Shown: positions 40,166-53,516, counted from the first letter of the stretch. The stretch: DNA of 64,000 bases from Cliona cf. orientalis (GCA_963930775.1 OZ005699.1:3865501-3929500), one strand, 5' to 3'. Notes: generated by a model not told the origin, from the letters alone. Numbers and translations are program-made.

Positions 40166-42546
40166 CTGTAAAAATTAATACTGGAAGTGCCCAATTTCTT
40201 CTGTAAAGTATAATGTTGTCAGGCACAAAATAATAATTATGTCAAGCCTTGGCGAGCTTTTGGAAGCAAAACTACAGCTATATACATGCATATTCTTGTG
40301 GTAATTTAAAACTTGGGAAAATTGGAAGCTATTTATCATATAATTAGGCTGGGTAGATACTAGAGCATGTAAGCACAATAGTCTGTATACAGAATTAGGT
40401 CATTCAGAGAGGATTCATACAAAAGCTAGCCCATAGACCATAATACTATAGACTATGTAATCAGCATTCCTTAAACTAAAATACAGATGGTCACTACCCT
40501 CAACTTTATCAGTATGGCAGTCAAACCCATTGTGGGATGCTATGAGTACTGATTACCTGCCCAACTGAAAGGGATGTGCCCTTGAGGTAATTGAACACTG
40601 GGCTTGGTGGATGACTGATAAGTTCTGTTCCAGGCATCCCCAGGATAGGTTATCAATCCTTTACTCATTAGTACTCTTACTTTGCACTGTCCATAACCCT
40701 AGATTGTAGGCTTCTCAATTCAACTATTACAAGTATAAAAAAATAAGGGTAAAGTAGGGATGGTAGTGCCAAAAATACACTGAGATAAACAAGATTTGTA
40801 AGGCTAACATATCATATTATATCCACTATTCATCCTTCCTTTGCTTGTCTCAAATATCATACACTTCTGATTCAGTATGTAAAGTGTCACTATACATTAA
40901 TTTTTATAATAGATCCATATACATTGATTGTCCATTCCTGCATGTGCCCCATGAGGTAATATTATGGGATGCTATGAGTACTGATATTATAATAATATTA
41001 TGTATGCGCAGCTACTTATTTCTAGTCTACCAACCACACACTGATATACCACTTTATCAATCTACATCCGATAATAATATCCCCACTCCTCTGCTATCAA
41101 CAGCCAAACATAACCAGCCAATAGCTTCACTCTCAAGTCTTAAATGAATGGTTAAATAAGTGGTAGCATAATTCATTGTACACAATAGTACAAGCTTGTC
41201 AATATATGACACTGTAGCTAGGAGATATCATTTTAATTACACAGGTACAGGTAAAATCACTGAAAATTCAAGCAAAGAACAGCATTCTAACTCGATCTAC
41301 CTCAATCCCCATCAAAACATTCTCATCACACTGCATACACTTTATATAACTCTTGTTGGGTTGATCAAATATTATGTAGTTCAGTTCTCCTTCCTTGGGT
41401 GCAATGGTTCATGGCAATGGATAGTGCTTCCTTCACAGTTAAATTGCCGCATATAATGTATGTATAGTGTACCCGTACAATACTATTAATATTAATTTTT
41501 TCATGAAATATCCAACAAATACAGTGAAAGTTTTCACTAGTCTCATCATATAAATACTAAGTTCCAAAATCAACAACATCCACTCACTGATTGCTTTTTC
41601 ATGAGATGTCATCCAAACAATAATCACCTGATATGCACACATCACTCTTGTATGTAGGTAGGTGAGTGTGTGTGCACATAGTAGAGTACATTGCTGTTCC
41701 TACATATCACACCGACCAACAGAGGTCATCATTACAACCACAGCGGGTACACGAATAGCCAGAGCCAAATGTAGCAAGCAAATACATGCACACATATACT
41801 GTATGCATTCCTGACTGGGATCAATCATGTACATGTCAGTCCAACCAATGTCATGTATGTACATGCATACAGTGCATGTACACTGTGTCCGTGTATGGGT
41901 ACACGTACAATGTATTTCTTGTACACTTACTCAAGATGAGAGAAAATATATAAATCAGTAGTGTCGCCGGGGGGTGCATATGGGTTCATTTGCACCCAAT
42001 CCATGCACCTGTGCACCCATCCTGTGCATTATGTTGTGTAGTTTTGTTGAGCCCGTCACAGTATATGCATATTTCACTACACATCACTACATGTAATAAT
42101 AATAATATTATTATGTAGACTGTCTACATGGAATAGTACCTAGCTATTTGATGCTGGAGCATATCGTATGATGCCAGGCAACATAAGGCTAATGGATATT
42201 TATATCAGTGGCGTCTCTAGGCAATTGATTAACTGGGTGCAAGTTATCAAAGTGACCACACAGGTGGATGCATAAAGCTAGTGGAAGTGTACTATAATAG
42301 TATACATGACATTGTAGTACTATTAATAATGTATACATAACCTACTATTGCTACTATACATGTACACATGTACATGTATATTTGCTATATTATTGTGAGA
42401 TTTGGCGATTTTTGTGCTTACGACAGAGTAACTAGAACACTCTAGAGCTCATACCCCACGCATGCTGCATCTGTATCATGCATCAGATATAAGAGCTGCA
42501 GCAGCATGCATACGACTGTTGACGTCCTTTACCTGCATACATTGTA

Positions 42547-43237
42547 CAGTGCTTCAAGGCAAGAGAGCAAATTTTTTGATTTTGAGCTTAAATGATTGTA
42601 AAGATGGTTCTGTTTGATATTATCGAATGAAATCTGGTTTACACTTTCTACATCCATATTGAAATTTACAGCTGGATTTATGGGATGTAATTTTGATTAG
42701 TTTCACTTCAATGGCTTCACAAGCGGTTCCACTTTGAGAAATACTTTTGGCATAGAAAAAGCTTATTATTTTGAGTTAAGAAACTGCACTTTTTCCTGTG
42801 ATGTGGCACCATATGAAGTTACTTGGACACAAGTTTGAAGGCTAACGGAAGTATAGTTTGTCGGATATCATTAAAAATGTCATTTCAGAGTGTCAAAAAT
42901 TTTTGGCATTTTATTTGAAAAGTACTTTGAGTTAAGAAAATCCACTTGAGCCTCTCAATCTACTTGTATTAGAGTTTCAGATTCCCAAATTTGAAGATTC
43001 AACTCCAAAGTACTCTTGAGATATTGCCACTTTTGTCCAAGATTTGTGAAAAATGGCTCAAAAACTGCCCGAACTTGTGCGGCTTCTCTATTAGCTATAT
43101 ATGGGGATAATGAGTTGTGCAAAAAGATGATAAAAGTGATTTTTATGATATCTGTAGATGTTATTGAGCACAGTGGAGCTCATTTAACCTCAAAAAATAG
43201 AAATTCAAAAAATTTGCTCTCTTGCCTTGAAGCACTG
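42547..43237. mobile_element. TA-flanked mariner-like non-autonomous element
   Basis: 691 bp. Inverted ends of at least 33 bp begin CAGTGCTTCAAGGCAAGAGA and continue to a T run, with TA on both sides (42545-42546, 43238-43239). TA duplication and CAGT ends fit the Tc1/mariner class. The 94-codon ORF at 43016 spans one end and has no transposase motif. Confidence 0.88.
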
Positions 43238-43389
43238 TACATACACTATACTAGGCCAGTTGTGTACATGAGCAGAAACCACATGGCCAGCAGAGGGTAG
43301 AGTTGATAGGTGTGGCCAATAAAATTGTAGTATTGGTGATGCAGCGTCCTATTAACACATCACACCTGTCCATCACACTCACTAATTCT

Positions 43390-43865
43390 GGTTCATTACG
43401 TCCCGAGTCCCAATTCACAAATCGATTCGGCCAACCGATGAGGTAATTATGATGAATAATGATGAAACCTATGATGAAACTTATTATGAAATATGATGAA
43501 ATTGGGATGAAAACTGCTTCAAAATGTTTAGCTTGCATGACAGGGTATTGGGACCCAGAATGCGAACCTAGCGTAGAAGAGACCGTAGACTATCGATGAT
43601 ATATGGTGATTCTCTCAGTTCGCTTTCTTTAGCGAGCGAGCTCTCTGGGAGGATTTCCCTATTCAGTCAAGCACATGGCAGGTGGAGGTCACGACCGGGT
43701 CAACCAGCTCAAGCCGTGCGCCCCAATATACGGGTATATATACGGAGCATGCACAGTTTGTCGATGTGTCCTAGTTCGAATTATGGCGACGTACAGTAGC
43801 GCGGTGTAATACTTTTCATGAGGGACTTGGGATGTAGTCTAAGTTTTTCATAGCATCCCAAATAG
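43390..43865. repeat. repeat with inverted ends CCGAGTCCC/GGGACTTGG
   Basis: Ends TACGTCCCGAGTCCCAATTC and GAGGGACTTGGGATGTAG. It has no insertions, so it serves as the reference for the interrupted copies at 32225-32985 and 8580-9230. No coding content. Confidence 0.7.
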
Positions 43866-44068
43866 CAGCAGCCTCGAAGAGTAGACATACAGTACTTGGA
43901 GCTCCAGCAAGGAATAGTAGCTATGGCAGCTGTTTGGCTATCACACTAGAATAGCTCCTCATGACTCCGTAAGTTTTGATCTGACACTGAAAATTTGACA
44001 TTGAATGTTGAATTATCTGATCAGTGAAAAGATATACGTACTCGGTTGATCATGCTGGTGCAATTTGT

Positions 44069-44639
44069 AGCCTTGAACCCAGACACACTTTCGGGGGGGG
44101 GGGGGGGGGGGAGGGGAAAGAGAGCCTAGTACACACTGTCTGCGCATGCGCAGACTTTACGGAGCAATTTCTAGTATAATTCGCCGGACACTATCGCTAT
44201 CACGCGGTCAGACACATATATATGGACAAGGTATACTAAGCAGCCAAAGTTGGTGAAGCTTAAAGACTTAATATTTCTCTAGACTATTGTATGCAAGACT
44301 TCATTCGCTCTCATCTCACTTTAAACAAACCTTCATGAGCTTCAAAGTCCTGACAAAGTCCCTTTGTTGCCGTTAGACAATCGCCTGTATCGACAGTCCC
44401 AGTTAAAACTAAAAGTGAGTAAAACTCCTTCTTTATTCTTCCTCTATCAATGTTGCTCGCTTGTGACAGCTAGACTTGTCACAACAAATATCCTTAACCC
44501 GAACCACGGTCAACATAGACGATTTTTAGGCATACTTGTGGGATCAAGGTTCACATTTATGGACAGATAAATGGGCAAAAATACAAATTCCCAGGATTTC
44601 TGGGAATTTTGGCGCATGCACAGACAGTGTGTACCAGGC

Positions 44640-44670
<31 letters not shown>

Positions 44671-44692
44671 GTGAGCCAGGGTTCGAGGCTAG
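44069..44692. mobile_element. inverted-end element with G and C runs
   Basis: Left end TAGCCTTGAACCCAG, right end CTGGGTTCGAGGCTA. A G run of about 19 lies near the left end (44093-44111) and a C run of about 22 near the right (44640-44661). I saw no clean target duplication. Single ends recur near 10615-10640 and 15535. Confidence 0.55.
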
Positions 44693-46769
44693 TGCAATTA
44701 GATTCTTCCGAATAAATAGTCCCCATAACAACATTATCCTGTCCAGGTGTATGACAGTCTAGTCCAACTTAACGTCAGTAATAATTATGCTTGTGTTGTT
44801 CTGACTCTTATACATGATAGTATCATTTAGCTACACAGCTGTGATTAAATACCGGTACATATCTAAACTCCTGAATCTTGCCTCCATTGCACAGGTATGG
44901 CATACACTATTTGATTTAATATTATGGTATATAGCACAACATCCATGGAAGTATTCTTATTATATTAATTGAACTTGCATCCTGGGACACTCTAATAATA
45001 GTAGGGGATATAATGTTATGGTACAACCTTTACCTATTGAGCTGTCCAGCTGCAACTTGCAGCCTTAGCGTTCTTTACCTACTGGATTAATACTACTCAG
45101 GAACAGTGGGCGATATGCACGCTCCTGTAGTATATATTGGATACTATAGGGGCATAGCCAGGATGTCAGGTAAGGGGATGTTGGAGTATGTGCATGCAAA
45201 TTTTTACCCACGTCCAATTTATGAACCAGAAAGGTGAAAGTTCAAACTATCACTGAGAATATATTATTCTGAACCTACATTGTAGCTAGCGAGCTAGCTC
45301 AAGGTTTTCAGCCAAATCTTGGGGATTTTGAGTAGCTAAGGGGGTGCTGGATGAGCCTGTGCTATGGACTATGTAAACTAGGCCAACAGCATAGGGGGAA
45401 GTTTGAGCCCCCCCCCCCCTCCCCGATACACCACTGTATTATCCATATACAATGGCTATCTTCGCATACTAAGCTGGTGGTCTCACTAATAATACGATAA
45501 CAGCATGCTTTTTATAATTGTTTCTATTCTTTTTTGCTCCTCTTTTAGCGTAATTCATCTATTATATATGATGTTCTCATTAATTCTTAACTTCATTTTC
45601 AATGGTGCAATGACATAATACCATATACTCTGGTTAATAAGCGCATGCACTTATAGTGGTAAACGGAACAAGGATATGCACTTATATGGTACATAACCAT
45701 GCCCACAAACGTTTGGGCACATGATGGATGCGAGGCCCGCTAGCGCTAGCTAGCTGGCTCGATCGATCGAGTGCTTTAGTGTTTATAGCTGCCACTCAAG
45801 ATGACGAATGCTGGCGTCTGAAACTCGATCTTCTTGCATGACAGCGTCATTCGTGGCCATTATTTCTCCAAAGATATCTGGACTCCACATACTTTCCAGG
45901 GAAGCTGCTATCAACAATAAACTTGGGGGCCTTGTCCAAAGTCCTTGTGGAAAAACTATGACGTTAACATTTTACCCCCTTCCCTCCCCCCTTTCTTATA
46001 TGTCACTACAATTCAGCATAGATTCAATACTGAAACTCTGATTCTACCCCATCTAGCCTACACATTCGACATTCACTTGTACTCTATAGTGCTAGCTATG
46101 TCTTCATGGATTCATTGCATACCTGTGCTTCTTTAACAGTTTCTTGCTTGCCTGTAGCTACATGCACACTTGTAGCTATGCAGTCACTAAAATACAAATT
46201 TTGACACTGCTGGAGGCATGTCTAGACTTGTTCAACCACAAGAATGCATAATCACAACTAAAGCTAAAGTCAATGCAATTGTAAAATGTCATGGACCAAG
46301 ACCCCTGACCCCCTAACGTCATAATGACGCTAATTTTTCCACAAGGATTTTGGACAAGCCCCCTTACGGTTTGCTCCCTAAACAGAAGTTTTTCATGACC
46401 TAGTGCGTTCTCAAAGGTCTCCTCGCATGCAGGATCGATGCGGTGGCACATGGCCGTGGCGCCAGTGCCACTAAACTCCTATCATATGACTTCACCATGG
46501 TAACACATTATGAGCATGTGCATTATTGATAGATATAGGTATTCTGGCGTATGTGAACGTAAAAAATCTTAAATTTAAGTCAATTGCTCTGAGTTAATAT
46601 TTTTGTAATGTATTACAGGGGGGGGGGGGGCGTAATCGCGGAATTCTACGGTATATGTATATGGCGTATCCAGGCCATCCCTACTTATAGAGTCTACCAA
46701 CTCTCGTATGTATAGCTACTCAAACAGCAAGCGTAGGGATGTATAGTGGATATGATACGTTATTATCTC

Positions 46770-47320
46770 CCCAGTAGCAATTTACTTTTCTGTGGTTATG
46801 AGGTAATTATAGTGTAATTATGATGAAACCTATGGTGTAATCTATGAGGTAATTATGAGAAAATTCAGGGCCTCGCTGGAGCCTTTCTGAGACTTGAAAA
46901 TCAGTAAATATGTAGAGTATCTTACGCGTGTATCCAGCGAATAGATTACAAGCTGAGCGCTACTTTCTCTGAGAAGTACTGTTGGTTGAACTTCACGTTT
47001 TCTTGGCTTACGTAATGCCATGGATAAATAAAGCTAGCCTTGCGCTATATATAGCACGCATCACTACCACAAGGGGCTGCCCGCGCGCGACTGCAGCAGC
47101 GTGATCAACCTGAACTTTGGAAGGAATACTGTGTTGTCGAGTTCGTCTCTGTGATTGAAGCATCGAAACTAGTCGCTATCAAGGTTGAGAGTCGATCTTA
47201 GACGATTTCTGGGGCCAGCATCGATCGATGTGTACGCATTCTATTGACGACCTTTTACCACATGCACCATTACACTGTGCAGCTACTGGGGAGATGGTCA
47301 AGGGTTCATATAATATAAAT
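46770..47320. mobile_element. CCCCAGTAGC/GCTACTGGGG element inserted in a fold-back arm pair
   Basis: Ends TCTCCCCAGTAGCA and AGCTACTGGGGAGA are inverted. It separates two arms (46714-46765 and 47326-47375) that match the fold-back element at 14227-14560. Relatives with the same end occur near 9210, 11305, 31890-32200 and 47655. Confidence 0.6.
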
Positions 47321-48699
47321 CCTGTTTGTGTATTTTTTGGCACTACCATCCCTACTTCACCTTTCAATTTTATTTGATTGTTTCTTATACTTATTACTGT
47401 TCTTTTTTATTGCCCTCAGGGTAATTCATGAATTTTCGTCAATGCCACCTATAGCTGATTAATCTCGTGGGGTCAGAAGAGGATGGGCATATGATTACAT
47501 ATACAACATGTACCATGGTGACCTGATATGGTTTGCCCATCCATTGTTAATGTATGGAAATATAATATACAAGTTCAAATTTTTTTTCTGGACTTATAGC
47601 TACCTATCCAACCGTGCTCCCACAATATTATTATACCATAAACAACTTGACCACATCCCCAGTAGCAGCATAGTTATCACAGTGCATAATATGGTAAAGG
47701 TCGTCAATATCATGCGTGCACAGTCTACAAGCCACATCGATGCCGGCGCCTCAATCGCAGAAATGGAGTCTGAAACCGAATCTCAACCTCAATAGTGACA
47801 AAAGAAAGAAAGACAGATTGAAAAATGGCCATTTTTTGAACATTTGGTTCTTTGGTATGACATTAATTTGTACAACTGTTTTGATGAATGACAGATAGAT
47901 AATTAAATTTATTGGAGATTCTGATTTTGATACTTAGAAATTTCACAAAGTTACTTGTTTTGAGACATTTGGGTGTTTGTAATGTATTATAATATGAATT
48001 ATCCGTGCCATCCCTACCTATAGAGTCTACCAACTCTATAATAAAATTAATGCGTTTGTGCAGCACATGTTCAATTTCCACATACTTCTGAATCAGCGGA
48101 CTATAATATTACTATGCTACTTATTATGGTAACAGTGAGCATGCCAATGCTTCCTGTGCCCACATTAATTGAATTCTTGAACTAATGAGCTCATTAATAA
48201 GCACTTAATATTATGCCTTATATCGTACCATAATGCCTTTAAGAGGTTCTGGTATATTATACTCTAGTGACAAACTCTGTTCTCATGGAAACCAAAAGCT
48301 CATACATATAGATATTAAATTCTGGTTATAATTCATTGTGTGGCATGCCCAATGGCAATGAACATTCACTAATTACCTGATGCCAAAATACTGGCAGAAT
48401 AATAATTATTATTGTCTATTTCTTCTCTTGAGACTAAGATCATCTTGTCAATCTTAGATGCTACATCGCCATATGGTAAAGGGTCATTGATAGTACATGC
48501 ACACTTAAGTTAACAAATTTCTAAGCTGATTATTAAGGCAATGCATGTATACTATTTCTACAAAAAAATTTTAGACAGCAATGAGACCATGGAATAATAT
48601 TATTGCAATCACAAAACATGTACGTACACACATACAGTTACATGATGTACATGCACATTTGTACTATTATGCTACATGTACATTAGAACCTGATGACCC

Positions 48700-48990
48700 T
48701 TACCATTATCATGAATTCGACACATGTACATACCAATATACAATGTTACAGTATGAAATGTTTTATTCCAGGATTTAAGACGAGGTTTCTAATACAAATG
48801 GTTGGAACCATAATTACACTATATAGTTGCTTTTAAAATAGTGGCAAAAACTTAAGAATTTGACAATCCTTATCTATAAGATCATGGCTATATATGCTAG
48901 GCATGGTTGATAGGCATATTATAATATTCTAGTAGATAAGAACTCGCTCTCCTTAGCCACAACAATGCTGCTAACACATGGAGGATCAGA
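48700..48990. repeat. direct repeat of 57295-57600
   Basis: Shared landmarks include GAAATGTTTTAT, TCCAGGATTTAAGA, AGATCATGGCTAT, GAACTCGCTCTCCTTAGCCA and GATCAGAGTGGAGGTATG. Divergence and small indels are visible. Confidence 0.7.
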
Positions 48991-50321
48991 GTGGAGGTAT
49001 GCCATCTCTATATATAATGAGAATATAGTTGTAACAAAATTTAATACATCAATCTGACTGGTCAATTGGAGGTCCATTATTCCACTTAGAGACCTCTCAG
49101 TTCACTTATAGACCTCTTAGAGAGGTAGATCTATTATTGGGCTGCCAAGAGCATAAAAAGACACAGTGTAACAGTGGCCCAGTCCCCAGCCCAAATGTCA
49201 TGGATACAGTGTTATATTCTAAATCAGTTAGAGATCTCGTCCAATGGTCTCTACGCTTTTAAGAGACCCTCAGGCCCTTAGTAGCACCCTGGGATACAGC
49301 CTCAGAACTTTGGGTCACTTAAAATGCGTAGAGGCCTTGGACTTGGTCTCTAACTATTATTTAGTGCAGGAGGTGGCACAAGATCATGCATAGACACCAT
49401 GTAAAGGGGGAGGAGCTAGAGGATGGAGAGAACAGTTGTATAATCCAAGATATGTGTTCATTATCAAATATGGGTCACGATGTCATTGATCGATCGTTCA
49501 TTACCCTTGGTAGTTGCCCACAAGTACAGGCATTGCATCGCTTTCACCAGGAGCCTTGCCAAATTTAGGCAATTACTATTCTAGCTGTGGACATGGAGTC
49601 ATACTAGTGATGACTCGGACCTTAGCTGAAAACTTGAGACACTTAAGCATACATGAATGTACATAATAATACCCCGTGTGTGCATGCGCAGCAAGATCTA
49701 GGCATCTGAGTGACTCATAAGCACAGAGAATCCGTCGGAATTGTCGAAAAACTGGCTCAATTATGTTGTGGTGAAATTTCTGACCACTCCTATCAACCCT
49801 ACCCACATCAGGCCATGTGCTTTCTGCTCATGCGCACAAATATGTAAGTAAAGGTCGTCAACAGCACTAGATCTATAGAGGGGTACATGCTCTACAGAGC
49901 TCTAGTTATTGAGCACATACTGGCAATGAGTGATGCCATAATTTTAGGTAAAGGGTTGCTGGAGTATGCACGCGATAATTTACTTATGAAAGTTAATAGA
50001 AAGGTTGAAGTTCAAATTATCACAGAGAGCACATTCTGAACTTGGCTAGCAAGCTAACTCGAGGTTTTCGGCCAAATCTTCATTTCTAACTGTCTTCTAA
50101 CCTGCTCTTTATATAGTAGCTGGTAGTTTGTAGCTAAGGGGTACTGGATAAGGCTGTTCTAGGACTAATAATATTATGTCATCTAGGCCAAGAGCAGAAG
50201 GGAGAGGTGATTGAGCACCCTGAGCATCCCCCTGGCCACGCCACTGAATATATATTATAGTGTAAGCAGCTTCTATATTTAACAAACAAGCAAACTTCTG
50301 CTTGCCTAAATCGTAATATAG

Positions 50322-50672
50322 CAGGGACGTAGCCAGGATTTAGGTAAGGGGGTGCTGGACCACGCATGCAAAGCGTGCGCGTGAAATTTTAAGCCACACC
50401 CACTTCTTAACCAGTAAGGTCGAAGTTCAATTTGTCACAGAGAATATGTTCTGGACGTAGCTAGCGAGCTAGCTCAAGGTTTTTGGCCAAACCTTGGGAC
50501 AAGATATGTTTCCAACTGTCTTATCAGCAGTTATTTTGTAGTAGATGACAGTTTGGAGTAGCTAAGGGGGTGCTGGATGAGGCTGCTGCTCTATGGACTA
50601 TGTCAATTAGTCCAAGAACAGAAAGGGGGTGCTCGAGCACCCTGAGCACCCCCTCCCCTGGCTACGCCACTG
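50322..50672. mobile_element. CAGGGACGTAGCCAGG element in duplicated block
   Basis: Ends CAGGGACGTAGCCAGGATT and CCTGGCTACGCCACTG. ATAG occurs on both sides, a degenerate duplication. The paired copy in block 2 (59348-59913) carries the insertion 59630-59848. Confidence 0.75.
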
Positions 50673-51305
50673 ATAGCAGTGACTGAGGTAGAGTTGTAGT
50701 AGTCATGATTGTCCACTTGCTCTACACATGCACTAGTCTGCAGTACTAGCCCCTTCGCAAGAGAGAGGAAGGGCCTGGTAACATCACTATACTACGCTTG
50801 TGCAACTGGAATGCTGTGAATGTAATTTTTAATACATTGTGGACTGCAACTTAAGTGGCTGCTAATCAAAATCATTGCGTGCTCGCCAATGATCATAACA
50901 CTAATTACTGGTGCGATTCAAAGCTGATTGCGCATTGCGCGAGCAAGTACTGCACATGGCAAAGATGTCGGTCACACACTAGACCACACTCTACTATGAT
51001 CTGATTGGTCATGTCCACATTCCAGACATAAGCACAACACAGGTATAGCAATGTTACCAGACCCTTCCTCTCTCTCACAAAGTGGCTAGTACCCCAGGCT
51101 AACCCATGCACTGGCTCATCTTGCGCATATGTTGTTAATGGTAAGCACCCAGTACAAATCACAACTACAAAATAATTATTATTAGTAAAGCATAAGGTGT
51201 ACAAAAAACACGAAATGCACATAATTAATATTGTATTCCAACAGATCAAAATTAATAAAGACACTGTAGTTTACATGCAAGACTAATGCTGATCCAGCAC
51301 TTCAT

Positions 51306-51581
51306 CAGTGGCGTAAGAAGATGTTTTTGAACAGGGGGGCTGTAAATAAAATTGCGTGCAAAGCGCGCAAAAATTTTTTTTTGGATCACATGGTGCGCCT
51401 TCAAGCCATTCCCATTATTGTGCTAATTCGGCTGTAAAGTAGACTTTACATCACAAATCTGAAGATGTCAAGGCCTAGTAGAATAAATATCTTCCTAGGT
51501 TTAGGCCCACTTGGCTGACAAGATGGGGGGGCTACAGCCCCCCCCCCCCCCCCCCCAGCCCCCCTGCTTCTTACGCCAGTG
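51306..51581. mobile_element. CAGTGGCGTAAGAAG element with 5-bp duplication TTCAT and empty site
   Basis: 276 bp. Ends CAGTGGCGTAAGAAG and CTTCTTACGCCAGTG. TTCAT flanks it at 51301-51305 and 51582-51586. Block 2 has CAGCACTTCATGATGC with a single TTCAT (about 62315), the exact empty site. It carries GTGCAAAGCGCGCAAAAATT and a C run of 17. Confidence 0.95.
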
Positions 51582-51965
51582 TTCATGATGCACCGCTACC
51601 CACTTACGTGGCTACCTTTCTATGTACATAAATTATTGTATGTACCTGCAAAGAGGAGAGATGCTGGAACTGGTGATGAGGAATGTTGATTGGAGAATAC
51701 TCTACTTGCTATCCAATTATTACTGGATTGCTTACATACTGGAGTCTCTAATTTCATATAGTGACTGTGAACATATTGCAGAGCTGAGGTTCCCATTACA
51801 GCACGGCACAAAGTTAAGAGTGAGGCTTGCACCTGATACTCAATAGTGAACAGGTGCCTCACTGTATAACGTAATTGCTGTTGTGAACCCACACGACGAA
51901 GAAGACACCTGAACATACTTATCAAACTCTTGGAATCGTAACAACCGTAGTTATTATCAAGATTC

Positions 51966-52080
51966 TGTGTGTGTGAGAGAGGGGGAGGGAGGGAGGACAG
52001 AGTAAAGCAGGCAGAGAGAGGAATCATGGGGAGAGCAGAGCAGAGGAGAGAAAGAAAGAGAGAGAGATCAAGACGGGCCG
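51966..52080. repeat. purine-rich low-complexity tract
   Basis: GT/GA then GGGAGGGAGGGAGG and GAGA-rich sequence with AAAGAAAGAGAGAG. No coding sense. Confidence 0.75.
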
Positions 52081-52427
52081 GGAGAGAAACTCAGGGTGAG
52101 TGAGAGCAAGCTGATAATCATTCCCCCCATTCAGAATGAATCAGTCAACATACCTAGCGTTCTGGCGGCCAGTACTGGCCTAGTATCTCCAGCATCATGC
52201 ACCTTTCCGCGACACATGATTACAAACGTGACGTAAACAAAGACTAGGTGACGTCGTGCTTACTCACGATTGATCGCACAGCATATACATAATCATTGCA
52301 TGAGTGATTCAGTCTCAAATTAATATACACAACACAACATGCACAATACACTATGAATTAACAATAAAAAGGTAATGGTGGGTAGCTTTTCATAAGATTG
52401 TATCTGGATGATCTGACTGCAGATAGC

Positions 52428-53405
52428 TCATGACATCCGAGTGCAGAGCTGGGGATCACATCCGAATGGTCTGATATCAGTAAGTGCTGGATCACACAGC
52501 TTATTAAGAGTGTCACGATGACCATAGTTTATATTCTGGACTGCACAGTGGTCAAGGACTCTGTGATTCATCCAGGCACAGGTATGGATTTCGTGAGGTT
52601 GAGCTTCATTCAGGAATTCCCGAACATTACCAAATGTACTTTCAAGTCTCTCATAGAGATCAATGCGTTGGTAAATCTCTTCCAGTAGGGATAGATCAAT
52701 GTTGGTGCAGTCAGGAATATGGATGTCAGGAGACTCATTGAGCTGTGTGTGTATTAAATATTTTTAAATGACATAGATACACTAGTGCAATAAATTGTTT
52801 ATTGCAGTACTCACCCATAGACATGACTCTTCAGCAACTTTTCCTAACAGCAGCTGTGCCAATGCAAGTTGAGGGTCTGAATTCATTGCGTCCTTCATTC
52901 TGATCAGTTCTAACACAGACTTAATGGTAGCAGCATGATCCCTGCTATTTTCAATGCCAGGAGTCTCTGGTGAAAACTTGTTTAGTACCTGCGTAATTAA
53001 AGATAATAATTATTATTATCATTGAGTTTATTGCCTGCATTGATTGTGGGAAGTAATTATCATCAAAAGAAACCACTATTTTCACTCGATTGAGCTAATG
53101 AGGATCAAACTTAATACGCTAGCAGTTGAACTGTTGGCTCCCTGCCTTATTAAGACATAATATTATTTTCTTACCCCTATTTGGTTGTTACGAATGAATA
53201 CTTTTTGAGCATAGAGTGCATCAAACACTTTGTGTCCAGAACTAACTCCAGCATCATATGAATCATAGTAGCTACTTTTGGTTTTGCACGCCGTGCTTGC
53301 TTTAGGCCGTTCTGAAGCGCAGCTCTGAAATCTTGTTGCGATTAGGAGCAGTGAGAAGAAAGCAGCTACGTAGAAGAGTGATTGTGACTGCTGCCAGGGA
53401 CTCAT
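52428..53405 (-). CDS. small secreted cysteine-containing protein, family unknown
   Basis: Three exons: 53405-53175, 52988-52815, 52742-52428; both introns are GT-AG and phase 0. They encode 239 residues and end at TGA. A signal peptide is clear (MSPWQQSQSLFYVAAFFSLL then LIATRFQSCA), with cleavage likely near SCA|SE. The mature chain then has eight cysteines: TACKT, ESCLW, DCTNI, HTCAW, DHCAV, KLCDP, GCDPQ and LCTRM, compatible with four disulfides. The middle exon is mostly helical and the last exon holds six of the cysteines. No domain is recognised, and no enzyme motif is seen. A TATA box lies about 105 nt upstream of the ATG. Function unknown; an extracellular or matrix role is a guess from the signal peptide. 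Confidence 0.8.
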
Positions 53406-53506
53406 GATTGTCGTAGTCCAAGTAGCTAATTCAAGTTCTTGTGAGTTGCTTGAAATTTGAATGTAGAAGTAGCTGATCGACTTGCTACTTCCACTTTCAT
53501 TTCCAG

Positions 53507-53516
53507 CCTTTTATAC
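53507..53516 (-). promoter_or_regulatory. TATA box of the secreted-protein gene
   Basis: GTATAAAAGG on the minus strand, about 105 nt before the ATG at 53405. Placement predicts transcription start near 53480 and a 5' untranslated region of about 75 nt. Confidence 0.6.

Larger units (their letters stand above)
49362..51640. repeat. duplicated block, copy 1
   Basis: About 2.0 kb (after removing the insertion 51306-51581) colinear with 58499-62345. Landmarks shared in order: GGGGGAGGAGCTAGAGGATG, GATCGATCGTTCATTACCC, CAGAAAGGGGGTGCTC, GTGGACTGCAACTTAAGTGG, GCAAAGATGTCGGTCACACA, GACTAATGCTGATCCAGCAC. It contains degenerate copies of the CAGnGACGTAGCCAGG elements (49930-50245, 50322-50672). Confidence 0.85.
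40166..52427. other. region upstream of the TTC19-like gene, no confident gene
   Basis: Contains a fold-back arm (40740-40850), a mariner-like element (42547-43237), repeat copies (43390-43865, 46770-47320), elements with G/C runs (44069-44692, 45147-45437), repeat 48700-48990 and duplication block 1 (49362-51640). Positions 41150-42400 show AT-rich sequence with nothing I can name. The missing TTC19-like first exon should be here. Confidence 0.5.

Noticed and set aside
40740-40860. Tandem repeat or satellite
   Set aside because: A single arm of the fold-back family, not a tandem array.
43016-43300. 94-codon ORF at the right end of the mariner-like element
   Set aside because: Crosses the element terminus and has no transposase motif such as DD(34)D/E.
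44280-44420. Plus-strand exon ending in a GTGAGT donor
   Set aside because: Open frame of only about 30 codons with stops upstream and no partner exon.
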